A stretch of DNA of 33,057 bases, from positions 1 through 33,057 of IMG/VR virus record IMGVR_UViG_3300021087_000044, one strand, 5' to 3'. This document shows, piece by piece, positions 1 to 6,580 of this stretch. The notes beneath the pieces are model-generated. The model had not been told where the DNA came from. It did no database searches and was given only the letters and a program-made list of their open reading frames with translations. The stretch is from a virus. Both the position numbers and the translations under genes were made by a program. How positions within the stretch are numbered: position 1 is the first letter of the stretch; the number at the start of each line of letters is the position of its first letter.

Positions 1-742
1 ACTCTGTTGCAGTTGCACCCAAATTAGCTGTTGTGCCTGAAGTTCCACCTGTAATTTGTTCCGTTGCACTAAAAGTACCAACAATATTTGTTAACCTTAT
101 AATACTATCTTCACCTGAAGTTGATGTTTGTAATACTTCTGCTGTTGCGCCCGAAAGAGCTCCTGTAACAGTTTCATCAGTTGTAAAAACACCCGAATTA
201 GCGGAATATACATATTCTACTGAATAAGCATTTTCAACTTCTACTTTATCTATTGCTGCTATACCTGTATCAATATCTTCATCACTATACTCAAACAATT
301 CACAAGATAAATCATAAACAGGAAGTTTTCCCATTTGATAAAAGACAGCCTGGTGCTCAACAAATTGTATTTCAAATAACTTACTTGTTAGAGGCATCCA
401 AATTAAATCGCCTTCTAAAGGTCTATCAGATATTCCTTGTCCATCCCAAGTACGTCTTGCAACAGTAAATGTTATTTGTTCTCTGATTTCTAATCCAAAT
501 CTACCAACAAATGCACCTTCACCTTCAAATCCGTCAGTATTTTTAATATACATTTCTACAGGATAAGCTGATTCAAAAGATGAAGTTGGATCTTCACCAT
601 ATATGTTATCTACGTTATTTTTTGTTCTAGGTAAATAAGATACATCGTGCCCAAAAATTTGAATAGACTCCACCATTAAATCTTGAAGAAGATTTTGTTC
701 ATTATTATGATCAAATTTTTGAAAATAATTACTCGTCGGCAT
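1..742 (-). CDS. 14: Neck protein, T4 gp14-like (3' end cut by window edge)
   Basis: An open frame starts at the ATG at 742 (MPTSNYFQKFDHNNEQNLL) and runs without a stop to base 1, giving 247 codons; T4 gp14 is about 256 aa. The N-terminal pattern (YFQKFDHNNEQNLLQDLMVE, then IFGHDVSYLPR, then IYGEDP near residues 48-53) is that of gp14 neck proteins of marine T4-like phages. By family knowledge, gp14 joins gp13 at the head-tail connector and seals the neck after DNA packaging. Its position after gp13 agrees. The start lies inside the end of the preceding small gene (14-nt overlap), suggesting coupled translation. Residues from about 190 onward form a Thr/Ser/Gly-rich beta module (TDETVTGALSGATAEV, repeated once more) of a kind also present in other virion proteins here. 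The true C-terminus is outside the window. Confidence 0.85.
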   Translation of the reverse strand, partial: MPTSNYFQKFDHNNEQNLLQDLMVESIQIFGHDVSYLPRTKNNVDNIYGEDPTSSFESAYPVEMYIKNTDGFEGEGAFVGRFGLEIREQITFTVARRTWDGQGISDRPLEGDLIWMPLTSKLFEIQFVEHQAVFYQMGKLPVYDLSCELFEYSDEDIDTGIAAIDKVEVENAYSVEYVYSANSGVFTTDETVTGALSGATAEVLQTSTSGEDSIIRLTNIVGTFSATEQITGGTSGTTANLGATATE

Positions 743-932
743 CGTCAGCCTTTTCGTCTGTTATTCTGATCCTGAGAATTGATTTTCCATTAATAGTAAT
801 ATCACCCTTTTCATTTTTTCCGATATCTTTTACTTCTATTCTTCTATTTTTAAATTTCCCACCGAGAACAATATCTCCAACTTCTATGGGCAAATTGATA
901 TCTTCATCAATATATTCTTGAAACGTTTTCAT
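729..932 (-). CDS. Small beta-rich protein with T4 internal-protein-like N-terminus
   Basis: A 67-residue protein beginning MKTFQEYIDED, followed by a compact beta-rich segment (VGDIVLGGKFKNRRIEV, then GDITINGKSILRIRI) that looks like a small SH3/KOW-like barrel, and an acidic tail (DEKADDADE). The start ATG overlaps the stop of the upstream gene as ATGA. Its own stop lies 14 nt inside gp14. Small proteins of this kind sit beside neck genes in marine T4-like phages, but I know of no assigned function. The first ten residues resemble the capsid-targeting start of T4 internal proteins (MKTYQEF-type). That raises the possibility of packaging into the head, but this is inference only. Confidence 0.75.
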   Translation of the reverse strand: MKTFQEYIDEDINLPIEVGDIVLGGKFKNRRIEVKDIGKNEKGDITINGKSILRIRITDEKADDADE

Positions 933-1174
933 CCAGCAATTTCCGAATGTTTGGTATATTTTGCAATTAATTCAGCTTGTTCTTGAGTAGATAAACCTAA
1001 TTTTTTCCACTTATCTTTTTTATCCTTCAAAGCTTTTGATCTAATATCAGCTGATTGAGGTTCCGGTTTTTTCTTTTCTGGTTCTGAACACCTTGCTGCA
1101 AGAGCAGGACTTTTAACGCCACCGGGCACATTACAGAATTCAGGTTTCTCTATAAAGGTTTTAAATTTTTCCAT
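929..1174 (-). CDS. Small hypothetical protein between gp13 and gp14
   Basis: An 81-residue protein with a start ATG one base after the gp13 stop (TAA-A-ATG) and a stop overlapping the next start as ATGA. It begins MEKFKTFIEKPEF, then has a Cys/Pro-containing stretch (PEFCNVPGGVKSPALAARC), a charged Lys/Glu/Pro linker (EPEKKKPEPQS) and a Lys-rich, probably helical C-terminal half ending in STQEQAELIAKYTKH. I recognise no domain. Tight coupling on both sides and conservative spacing make it a real gene. It is probably virion-associated or a neck-assembly accessory by position only. Two cysteines, at residues 14 and 29, could form a pair but do not make a complete metal motif. Confidence 0.7.
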   Translation of the reverse strand: MEKFKTFIEKPEFCNVPGGVKSPALAARCSEPEKKKPEPQSADIRSKALKDKKDKWKKLGLSTQEQAELIAKYTKHSEIAG

Positions 1175-1175
1175 T

Positions 1176-1919
1176 TTATCCTACCATAAAGTCGTCAGGT
1201 AATTGATACTTAGTATATATTTCATCATCCAACATTTGTAATTCAGTTGTTGCATCATCAAAAATTTGTCGGCCATTTAATGTAGTGCCACCAGGTAATT
1301 GCATACCCTCATATTTTAATAGATTAGATCCCCATTGTCTTTTAAATAATGAAGATATATATTTTTTTAGCCAAAGATCATTATATGCATCACTTAATTC
1401 TTCCGGGTCTACAGTTTTATAACATTCAAATAATAAGTATTTACCAACAACTAATTCCTTATCCCAATCAACATCAATATAAACTTTATCTGTATGTCTA
1501 TTAAATCTAAATGAAGGCGATTGATTAAATAAATTTTCTATTAAGCTCAAGTGTTGCATAGCCATAGTATATCCTGAAAGTTGCTGCTTACTCAAATCAA
1601 ATATATCATTTAATCTTAATTGATATCTTACATCAAACATATTAATATTTCCTGTTGTTGAATCAATAGGATGTATTTTGATTATACTTATAGTTGATTC
1701 TCCAACGGTAATATACTCGTTAGTAATATCATCTGATGTAACTTGATGTTTTAAATAAATTTTTTCTGACCCATCATAATGATAGTCGTTCCAGATTTGT
1801 ATAGCTTCGTCAATACGATCTTCTAATTGATCGTCATCAACATTAACTTCTATAACTGGATGACCTAAGCTTCTGAGGCAGTATTGTTTTAATTGTTCGC
1901 GGGTTTGCGGTTTTGCCAT
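1176..1919 (-). CDS. 13: Neck protein, T4 gp13-like
   Basis: A 247-residue protein. The N-terminus (TREQLKQYCLRSLGHPVIEV, then NVDDDQLEDRIDEAIQIWNDYHYDG at about residues 26-50) is the hallmark of the gp13 neck protein of marine T4-like phages. T4 gp13 itself is about 309 aa. By family knowledge, gp13 forms the neck with gp14 on the portal vertex after packaging and accepts the finished tail. It is followed by two small genes and gp14, the expected order with small insertions. The ATG at 1919 is preceded by a TAGGAT ribosome-binding site about 8 nt upstream. A GATAAATA box 41 nt upstream may be a late promoter. The downstream small gene starts one base after its stop. Confidence 0.88.
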   Translation of the reverse strand: MAKPQTREQLKQYCLRSLGHPVIEVNVDDDQLEDRIDEAIQIWNDYHYDGSEKIYLKHQVTSDDITNEYITVGESTISIIKIHPIDSTTGNINMFDVRYQLRLNDIFDLSKQQLSGYTMAMQHLSLIENLFNQSPSFRFNRHTDKVYIDVDWDKELVVGKYLLFECYKTVDPEELSDAYNDLWLKKYISSLFKRQWGSNLLKYEGMQLPGGTTLNGRQIFDDATTELQMLDDEIYTKYQLPDDFMVG

Positions 1920-1959
1920 GGTTCATATCCTACAATACATTTTCTGTCTACATATATTG

Positions 1960-1967
1960 TATTTATC
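1960..1967 (-). promoter_or_regulatory. Candidate T4-type late promoter for gp13
   Basis: The minus strand reads GATAAATA, seven of eight bases of the T4 late consensus TATAAATA. It overlaps the stop codon of the oxygenase gene upstream and lies 41 nt before the gp13 ATG, in one of the few intergenic gaps of the window. The box has one mismatch and the genome is AT-rich, so chance occurrence is possible. Confidence 0.4.
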
Positions 1968-2550
1968 TCCATGGAGGTCCTGAGATCCACGCAACTAAAG
2001 AATACCGAGTATTTGAGATTACCGGGAGGACTCTATGCTCCAAAAAACTAGGGAATACTATTACATTTCCAGATTCTGCAGGTATTTTTCTTATTCTGGC
2101 GTTATCATTTGGTGATAATTTAATTTCAATCTCACCACCTTCATATTCACCAACGTTTAAAGGTATTGACATACTTAATTTTCTTATACTATGTGTTTTT
2201 ATATGTGTATTAAGCATATCATCATCTGAATGCCATTCATAAAAATCATCTTTTTGATATCTAGTAAATTGAACATTTATAGTAGAATAATCTAAATCAA
2301 ACCCATAGTTTTTATTTTCTGTAGTAAATATCTCTTTAACTTTAAAAATAATAACTTTTTTAAAATCGGATAATTCTAATCTCCAAATATCAAAAAGATG
2401 AACATCTGATTTTCTTTTTTCGTTTTTATTTCCACCTACAGTTGTTCCTTCTTCAACTAAAGATTCAAATTCTTTAATAATCTTATCTTTATTCTTTTCA
2501 AACCATCCACTTTGAAGTCTTATATAAGGAGGTTTCTTATCGAGGACCAT
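1963..2550 (-). CDS. 2OG-Fe(II) oxygenase, PKHD/prolyl-4-hydroxylase-like
   Basis: A 195-residue protein with a complete double-stranded beta-helix signature. FYEWHSDDD (residues 103-111) supplies the H107-x-D109 iron ligands. The core strands are RKLSMSIPLNV and YEGGEIEIKL. VIVFPSFLEHRVLPV supplies the distal iron ligand H172, and NTRYSLVAWISGPPW supplies R182, the expected 2-oxoglutarate anchor. The family uses Fe(II), O2 and 2-oxoglutarate to hydroxylate protein side chains or small molecules. Such enzymes are common in marine T4-like phages, but their substrates are mostly unknown. The ATG at 2550 overlaps the end of the preceding oxygenase-like gene by 14 nt. Placement among fibre and neck genes suggests a virion or host-surface protein as substrate (inference). 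Confidence 0.88.
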   Translation of the reverse strand: MVLDKKPPYIRLQSGWFEKNKDKIIKEFESLVEEGTTVGGNKNEKRKSDVHLFDIWRLELSDFKKVIIFKVKEIFTTENKNYGFDLDYSTINVQFTRYQKDDFYEWHSDDDMLNTHIKTHSIRKLSMSIPLNVGEYEGGEIEIKLSPNDNARIRKIPAESGNVIVFPSFLEHRVLPVISNTRYSLVAWISGPPWR

Positions 2551-3337
2551 ATTTTACACCTGAAGGACTTTTATCAAGCTCATCAATTAAGTCGTCACTT
2601 AATTCATAATTGATAATACTATCTTTAGTATTCTCCCACCATTTAGATTCATATTTTAAATCAGTATCACCTATAAAACAACCGGGACTCCAAGGTGTTA
2701 AATTAAAATCATCTTCTAACATTTCATCGGACATTCGATTACTATGAATTACAAAAGCAAGAGTTGCTCTTAAACATTCTGTGCCTGCACAATGCCAACT
2801 ATAACCTTCTTTTTCAGATTCACCATGACTGAACCAATCAAAGGATTTTACATTCCAACCTTTATAATCTGGAATATCAAAATTATAACCCTTAGTATAG
2901 TTCTTATATCTAAAGAGCCCTTCACCTGTTTTAGACCAAGTAAATATTATATTTCTTCCTGGAACATCTGCGTTATGATGCCAGCTCAAATAACCGCCGG
3001 GAGGATATATTGCACTAAGAGCTTGTTTTCTTCCTGTTATTCTTGATCCTAAAGAAGTAGCAAGATCTGCCATTTTTGTATTACGATTTCTTTGATTTAG
3101 ATCTAATAGAAGATCTACTATTTTTTGATGCCAAGGAGGTCCTGGCCTAACTGTTTTTCTAAATGTACTTAAATAATTATCTGAAACAGCAGTTTTCCAT
3201 TCAATCCGATTTTGACGACCTTCGCGGGGTTTTAAACCTTTCAAATCTATACTATCTAAATATTCCCCAATTTCTTCTAAAATATCTAAAACACCTTGAT
3301 CACTACAAAAATTAGCAATATGTTCTGTATGTTTCAT
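2537..3337 (-). CDS. Probable 2OG-Fe(II) oxygenase-like protein
   Basis: A 266-residue protein. The core from residue 108 to 197 reads as a jelly roll: SAIYPPGGYLSWHHNADVPG, then NIIFTWSKTGEGLFRY, then GWNVKSFDW, then WHCAGTECLRATLAFVI. H120 or H121, H182 and R190 occupy the positions expected for iron and 2-oxoglutarate binding. The proximal motif reads W-H-H-N-A-D, not a plain H-x-D/E. This could mean an H-x-N variant, an H-x-x-D geometry or a non-catalytic relative. The C-terminal third (about 200-266) is acidic and Trp-containing with no recognised domain. It begins as ATGA overlapping the glycosyltransferase stop and ends 14 nt inside the next oxygenase, so the three enzymes form a coupled cassette. 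The assignment is structural-motif based and less certain than for its neighbour. Confidence 0.6.
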   Translation of the reverse strand: MKHTEHIANFCSDQGVLDILEEIGEYLDSIDLKGLKPREGRQNRIEWKTAVSDNYLSTFRKTVRPGPPWHQKIVDLLLDLNQRNRNTKMADLATSLGSRITGRKQALSAIYPPGGYLSWHHNADVPGRNIIFTWSKTGEGLFRYKNYTKGYNFDIPDYKGWNVKSFDWFSHGESEKEGYSWHCAGTECLRATLAFVIHSNRMSDEMLEDDFNLTPWSPGCFIGDTDLKYESKWWENTKDSIINYELSDDLIDELDKSPSGVKYGPR

Positions 3338-4137
3338 GCCCTTCCGTTTTGATATTGACTTTTAAATAATAAACACGAATAATCACGAAATACTATATCT
3401 TCTGGTTTCATATTTTCTCTATCAAAATGATAACCAATAATCCAATTCCATCTTGAATCACTTCCATCATTCCAATCATCTGTTTCAGGTGTACAGGGTG
3501 GATCTCCACCATATACCCAATGCCATTTTATATCAGGTCTATACCATGGATCATCCTGTCTAATAACACCCATCATTAAATGTAAAGGAAACTGATCCCA
3601 TCCTCTGGTTTCCCAATAAGGATATTTGCCATTCCATCTTTCGTCCCACTCTGCAACTTGATTCTTTTTCCAATTCCAATTTTCCCACCATTCATCCATA
3701 AAAGAAATCATTTTATCTGATTTTCTATATAAACACATTCCTCCATGTGGAACTTTTAATTTAGTCTTATTCCACCAGACCATGGCTGCTGCATAAGTTC
3801 TAATTTTAGTCCACGCCATATCATATCCATCTTTTAAACCTTTAAAAATTAAAGGTGCATCCGGATGGACACATACCATATCAGAATCTAAATAACATGT
3901 AATATCGAAAGGTGTATCTTTTAATGCTAATAATTTTGCGCGATTAGAATTAGGCATACCTCCACGGACTTCATCAAAAATATGATTTCCGGGGCAATCG
4001 ACCCATTTATCTTCTGTGAAAAGTATTACTGGATGTTCAGGAGCAAATTCTTTTAAACTATCTGCTAACTGTTGTGCCGCAGTATGATACGGTTTATGGT
4101 TAGTGGCTACTAATAAAAAACCTTCATCAGTTCTCAT
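3334..4137 (-). CDS. Glycosyltransferase, GT-A fold (DxD, GT8-like)
   Basis: A 267-residue protein from the ATG at 4137. The N-terminal strand (GFLLVATNHKPYHTAA) begins a nucleotide-sugar-binding Rossmann-like fold. NSNRAKLLAL followed by ITCYLDSDMVCVHPD (residues 79-93) carries the D84-x-D86 motif that binds the metal and UDP/GDP-sugar in GT-A enzymes. HGGMCLYRKS (131-140), GWDQFPLHL (179-187) and a late IIGYHFDREN (233-242) fit the acceptor loop, the DQ motif and the C-terminal metal-binding His of GT8-like enzymes. The frame stays open upstream to a TTG at 4167, but the ATG at 4137 begins right at the conserved first strand and has GAGG 9 nt upstream, so I prefer it. It overlaps the upstream gene by 11 nt. 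The likely role is glycosylating a phage or host surface molecule; the donor and acceptor are unknown. Confidence 0.82.
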   Translation of the reverse strand: MRTDEGFLLVATNHKPYHTAAQQLADSLKEFAPEHPVILFTEDKWVDCPGNHIFDEVRGGMPNSNRAKLLALKDTPFDITCYLDSDMVCVHPDAPLIFKGLKDGYDMAWTKIRTYAAAMVWWNKTKLKVPHGGMCLYRKSDKMISFMDEWWENWNWKKNQVAEWDERWNGKYPYWETRGWDQFPLHLMMGVIRQDDPWYRPDIKWHWVYGGDPPCTPETDDWNDGSDSRWNWIIGYHFDRENMKPEDIVFRDYSCLLFKSQYQNGRA

Positions 4138-4714
4138 CCTTAGGAACCTCATTAGCAACTTCTTCAATTGTTCCAGAAGTTTCTTTTACTTCTGATGTTT
4201 CATCTAAAAGGTCTTCTGCTTTTAAGGTTACCCTGATAATAGATAGAGTAATGAGTGAAGCAACTAACGCAGAAATTTCTGTTAATGATTTAGATTTTCT
4301 AATACGAGATCTTAAATCTCGATTTTCACTGTCTCTAACTTCTGGTATTTCAAAAGCTTCTAATTTTGCTCGAAAAAGAGATTCTAATTCATCAGCTGCT
4401 TTTTTTCTTTCAACTGCTTGTTTGTCTTCTCTTTTTTGAATTTGTTTTTCATGATCAGGCCTCGGCCCGCGGGCTTCTCTTTGAGCACGATGTGCATCTG
4501 TAAAAGAGTCTACTTGGTCGGTAGTAAATTTAAAAAAGAAATCTTTCCATTCTCTTGTTCCCTCAGCTGCCTGTCCGGAATATCGAGATTTATCTTCTCG
4601 TTCATATAAAATGGAAACTTCTTGTTTTTCACCAGTGCGCCATAATCCTTCAATCATTGTATCGTGACCCCACTCTTGTTCAGTGGCTTCAGCGACTTCT
4701 GCTGTTTCTGCCAT
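4127..4714 (-). CDS. Charged coiled-coil protein with one hydrophobic segment, unknown function
   Basis: A 195-residue protein. Residues 1-20 are acidic (MAETAEVAEATEQEWGHDTM). The middle (about 22-70) has aromatic patches such as REWKDFFFKF. Residues 75-142 are strongly charged and likely helical (RAQREARG, KREDKQAVERKKAADELESL). A hydrophobic stretch at about 146-164 (ISALVASLITLSIIRVTL) could be a single membrane segment or a helical core. The tail is acidic. The ATG at 4714 has GAGG 4 nt upstream (GAGGACATATG). It lies 30 nt after the second repeat protein and overlaps the glycosyltransferase start by 11 nt. I recognise no family. A fibre-assembly chaperone, a virion protein or a membrane protein are all possible. 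Confidence 0.6.
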   Translation of the reverse strand: MAETAEVAEATEQEWGHDTMIEGLWRTGEKQEVSILYEREDKSRYSGQAAEGTREWKDFFFKFTTDQVDSFTDAHRAQREARGPRPDHEKQIQKREDKQAVERKKAADELESLFRAKLEAFEIPEVRDSENRDLRSRIRKSKSLTEISALVASLITLSIIRVTLKAEDLLDETSEVKETSGTIEEVANEVPKDEN

Positions 4715-4744
4715 ATGTCCTCTTCATAATATGTTATTAATTAT

Positions 4745-6580
4745 TTAGGCGTGTCTTTTCCAAAGACTATAATTTTGTGTTTCTAGAGTTGAAAATACCG
4801 TTATTCCAGTATATTGATTACTATAAAATCCAGAATATTGTCCAGAATATATTCCACCATATTGGCCACTATAAAAACCAGAATATTGAGCAGAATAAAA
4901 TCCTTCAAATCCTCCGGAGTATATGCCAGAAAAGGTCCCGGAATAAGTTCCAGAAAAGGTCCCGGAATATGTTGGGCCTTCTGAACTTGCCTGCGGGTTC
5001 GGAGTCTCATCCATAGATCCATAAGTTAGAGTATAAGCACCTACATAAGCGCCGGTATATCCACCCGCATAAGCACCCGTAAATCCTTGTGAATAAAATC
5101 CTTCATAATTTGTAGAATATATTCCTTCATATCCAGCTGAATATATTCCTTCATATGCTGCAGAATAAATTCCTTCATAACCTTGTGAATATATTACATC
5201 ACCAACTGTTGTAACCATATCATATACATTACCACAAAATACCCATGTGCCAGTTGCTGGAGCTGTATTACCTGTTACTAAACTATATTTACCAGCTTCA
5301 GCTGTCATTAAATGTTTAATCCAGTGCAAATGTATACCGGCATCATCAGCGGTATCTTGTAAGACTGCTGAATGCCCATAGGCTTGAACAGTATTTGCCT
5401 CTTTAGCTTGACTATTACTTTGATTATAAATTGGTAAGTATATTACTTCATCTGTTGCTGCGCGTGGATAACTTCCTACGGCAATATAATCGGCATTAGC
5501 ACCGGTCCAATGTGTAACAGAATTTGCGGCTCTTGCTTCTGTATTAGCATTTGATAAAGATCTTGAAGTTGACCATCCTCTAACCGCTCCTGATTCTTTT
5601 CTATAAAAATGATATGCAACGTTTGCTGTTCCGGAAGATGCAATTACTGTATCTGTATACCATGTTTCATCATGCCAAGAACTAGTATCTGAATCTCCTG
5701 CAGCAGTACCAATATGATAAGATCCAACAGTATTTGCAGACGAAGTAAAATATGCATTACATCTAGCAATAACAGGGCCAGCGGCCATTTCCGCGTCTAA
5801 TATTTCGTATACCTTATCACCGTGGGATCCACCTGTATTAGCGCCTAAAAATTCTACAGTGCTATCTAAATCATCAACATGTGTTGCATCCGCCGCGCCA
5901 TTAAAAGGCTTTGTTCCAACACATTGTTCTAATGAAAAGCTAGTTATAGTTACATTATTTGCTACTGGGTGATCACCTACTACATCTGGATCTCTATATC
6001 TTTCACCAACAGTTCCACATAAATCATAACCAGATGTATTAGAAGTACCAGATAAAGGTTTTACATGACCTCTCCAATCATCATGTGTTGCAGTTCCTTT
6101 TGTATAGGATCCCCATCTATTAAAAACTTCTGGAACTATTGAATCATCAATTTGGTCGTTAGTCATTTCTCTAACACCCCAACCCGCTACCTTTTCAAAT
6201 GTAATGCCTACGCTAGTTTGTCCTGTATAACTTGCTCCGGATGAATTTAAATATTTGTAAAATTCTGCGGTATTATCTTCTAATGTTAATTCTGCTGATG
6301 CACCAGTACTTGAAACAGATTCAACTTTAATCCATTGACCAACACCTAACATTCCATATTGTTGATGTCTAATAATAAGATAATCACCGGCAGCAAATAC
6401 ATCATCATATACCCCAGCTCCCGGTGTAGATGTAATAGTTGTAATTTTACCAATATTAGCAGAAGCACCAGAACCGGTTTCAGTTACCGATCCTATATAT
6501 AATTTTCCACTTTCTGTTGCGGCTAATTCTGTATTACTACCCAGTGGATAGATTCTCATCACTCTTCCATCAGTAGCCAT
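4745..6580 (-). CDS. Tyr/Gly octapeptide-repeat fibre-like protein (second paralogue)
   Basis: A 611-residue protein from the ATG at 6580. The frame remains open to a TTG at 6598, but the ATG forms TAATG with the upstream stop and has GGAAGAGGG 8 nt ahead, so the ATG is preferred. Residues 1-130 are a beta-rich N-terminus with the TESGKLYIGSV and FAAGDYLIIRHQQYG strands. Residues 136-156 carry an EMTNDQIDD helix motif shared with the upstream paralogue. Residues 440-455 carry APATGTWVFCGN. From residue 462 to about 590 the chain is nearly all repeats of the form [YF]xG[IFA]YSxx, split by a PNPQASSEGP linker. It ends in NYSLWKRHA. Layout and repeats mark it as a fibre or adhesin-like virion protein, expected to be exposed on the tail. 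Function is inferred from context only. Confidence 0.75.
   Translation of the reverse strand: MATDGRVMRIYPLGSNTELAATESGKLYIGSVTETGSGASANIGKITTITSTPGAGVYDDVFAAGDYLIIRHQQYGMLGVGQWIKVESVSSTGASAELTLEDNTAEFYKYLNSSGASYTGQTSVGITFEKVAGWGVREMTNDQIDDSIVPEVFNRWGSYTKGTATHDDWRGHVKPLSGTSNTSGYDLCGTVGERYRDPDVVGDHPVANNVTITSFSLEQCVGTKPFNGAADATHVDDLDSTVEFLGANTGGSHGDKVYEILDAEMAAGPVIARCNAYFTSSANTVGSYHIGTAAGDSDTSSWHDETWYTDTVIASSGTANVAYHFYRKESGAVRGWSTSRSLSNANTEARAANSVTHWTGANADYIAVGSYPRAATDEVIYLPIYNQSNSQAKEANTVQAYGHSAVLQDTADDAGIHLHWIKHLMTAEAGKYSLVTGNTAPATGTWVFCGNVYDMVTTVGDVIYSQGYEGIYSAAYEGIYSAGYEGIYSTNYEGFYSQGFTGAYAGGYTGAYVGAYTLTYGSMDETPNPQASSEGPTYSGTFSGTYSGTFSGIYSGGFEGFYSAQYSGFYSGQYGGIYSGQYSGFYSNQYTGITVFSTLETQNYSLWKRHA
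4805..5197 (-). repeat. Tyr-Gly-Tyr-Ser tandem repeat block, paralogue 2
   Basis: The coding strand repeats a roughly 24-nt unit encoding Tyr/Phe-x-Gly-x-Tyr-Ser-x-x, for example GYEGIYSA and NYEGFYSQ. This is followed by a stretch with period 4 (YSGTFSGTYSGTFSG) and a return to period 8 (QYSGFYSGQYGGIYSG). A non-repeated linker encoding MDETPNPQASSEGP divides the block near 5000. Units vary at codon level, so the array is old or under selection at the protein level rather than a recent DNA expansion. Confidence 0.9.

Noticed and set aside
1931-1961. Inverted repeat TACAATA...TATTGTA in the gap before gp13.
   Set aside because: Seven weak A/T pairs with a 17-nt loop and no T-run; not convincing as a terminator or operator.
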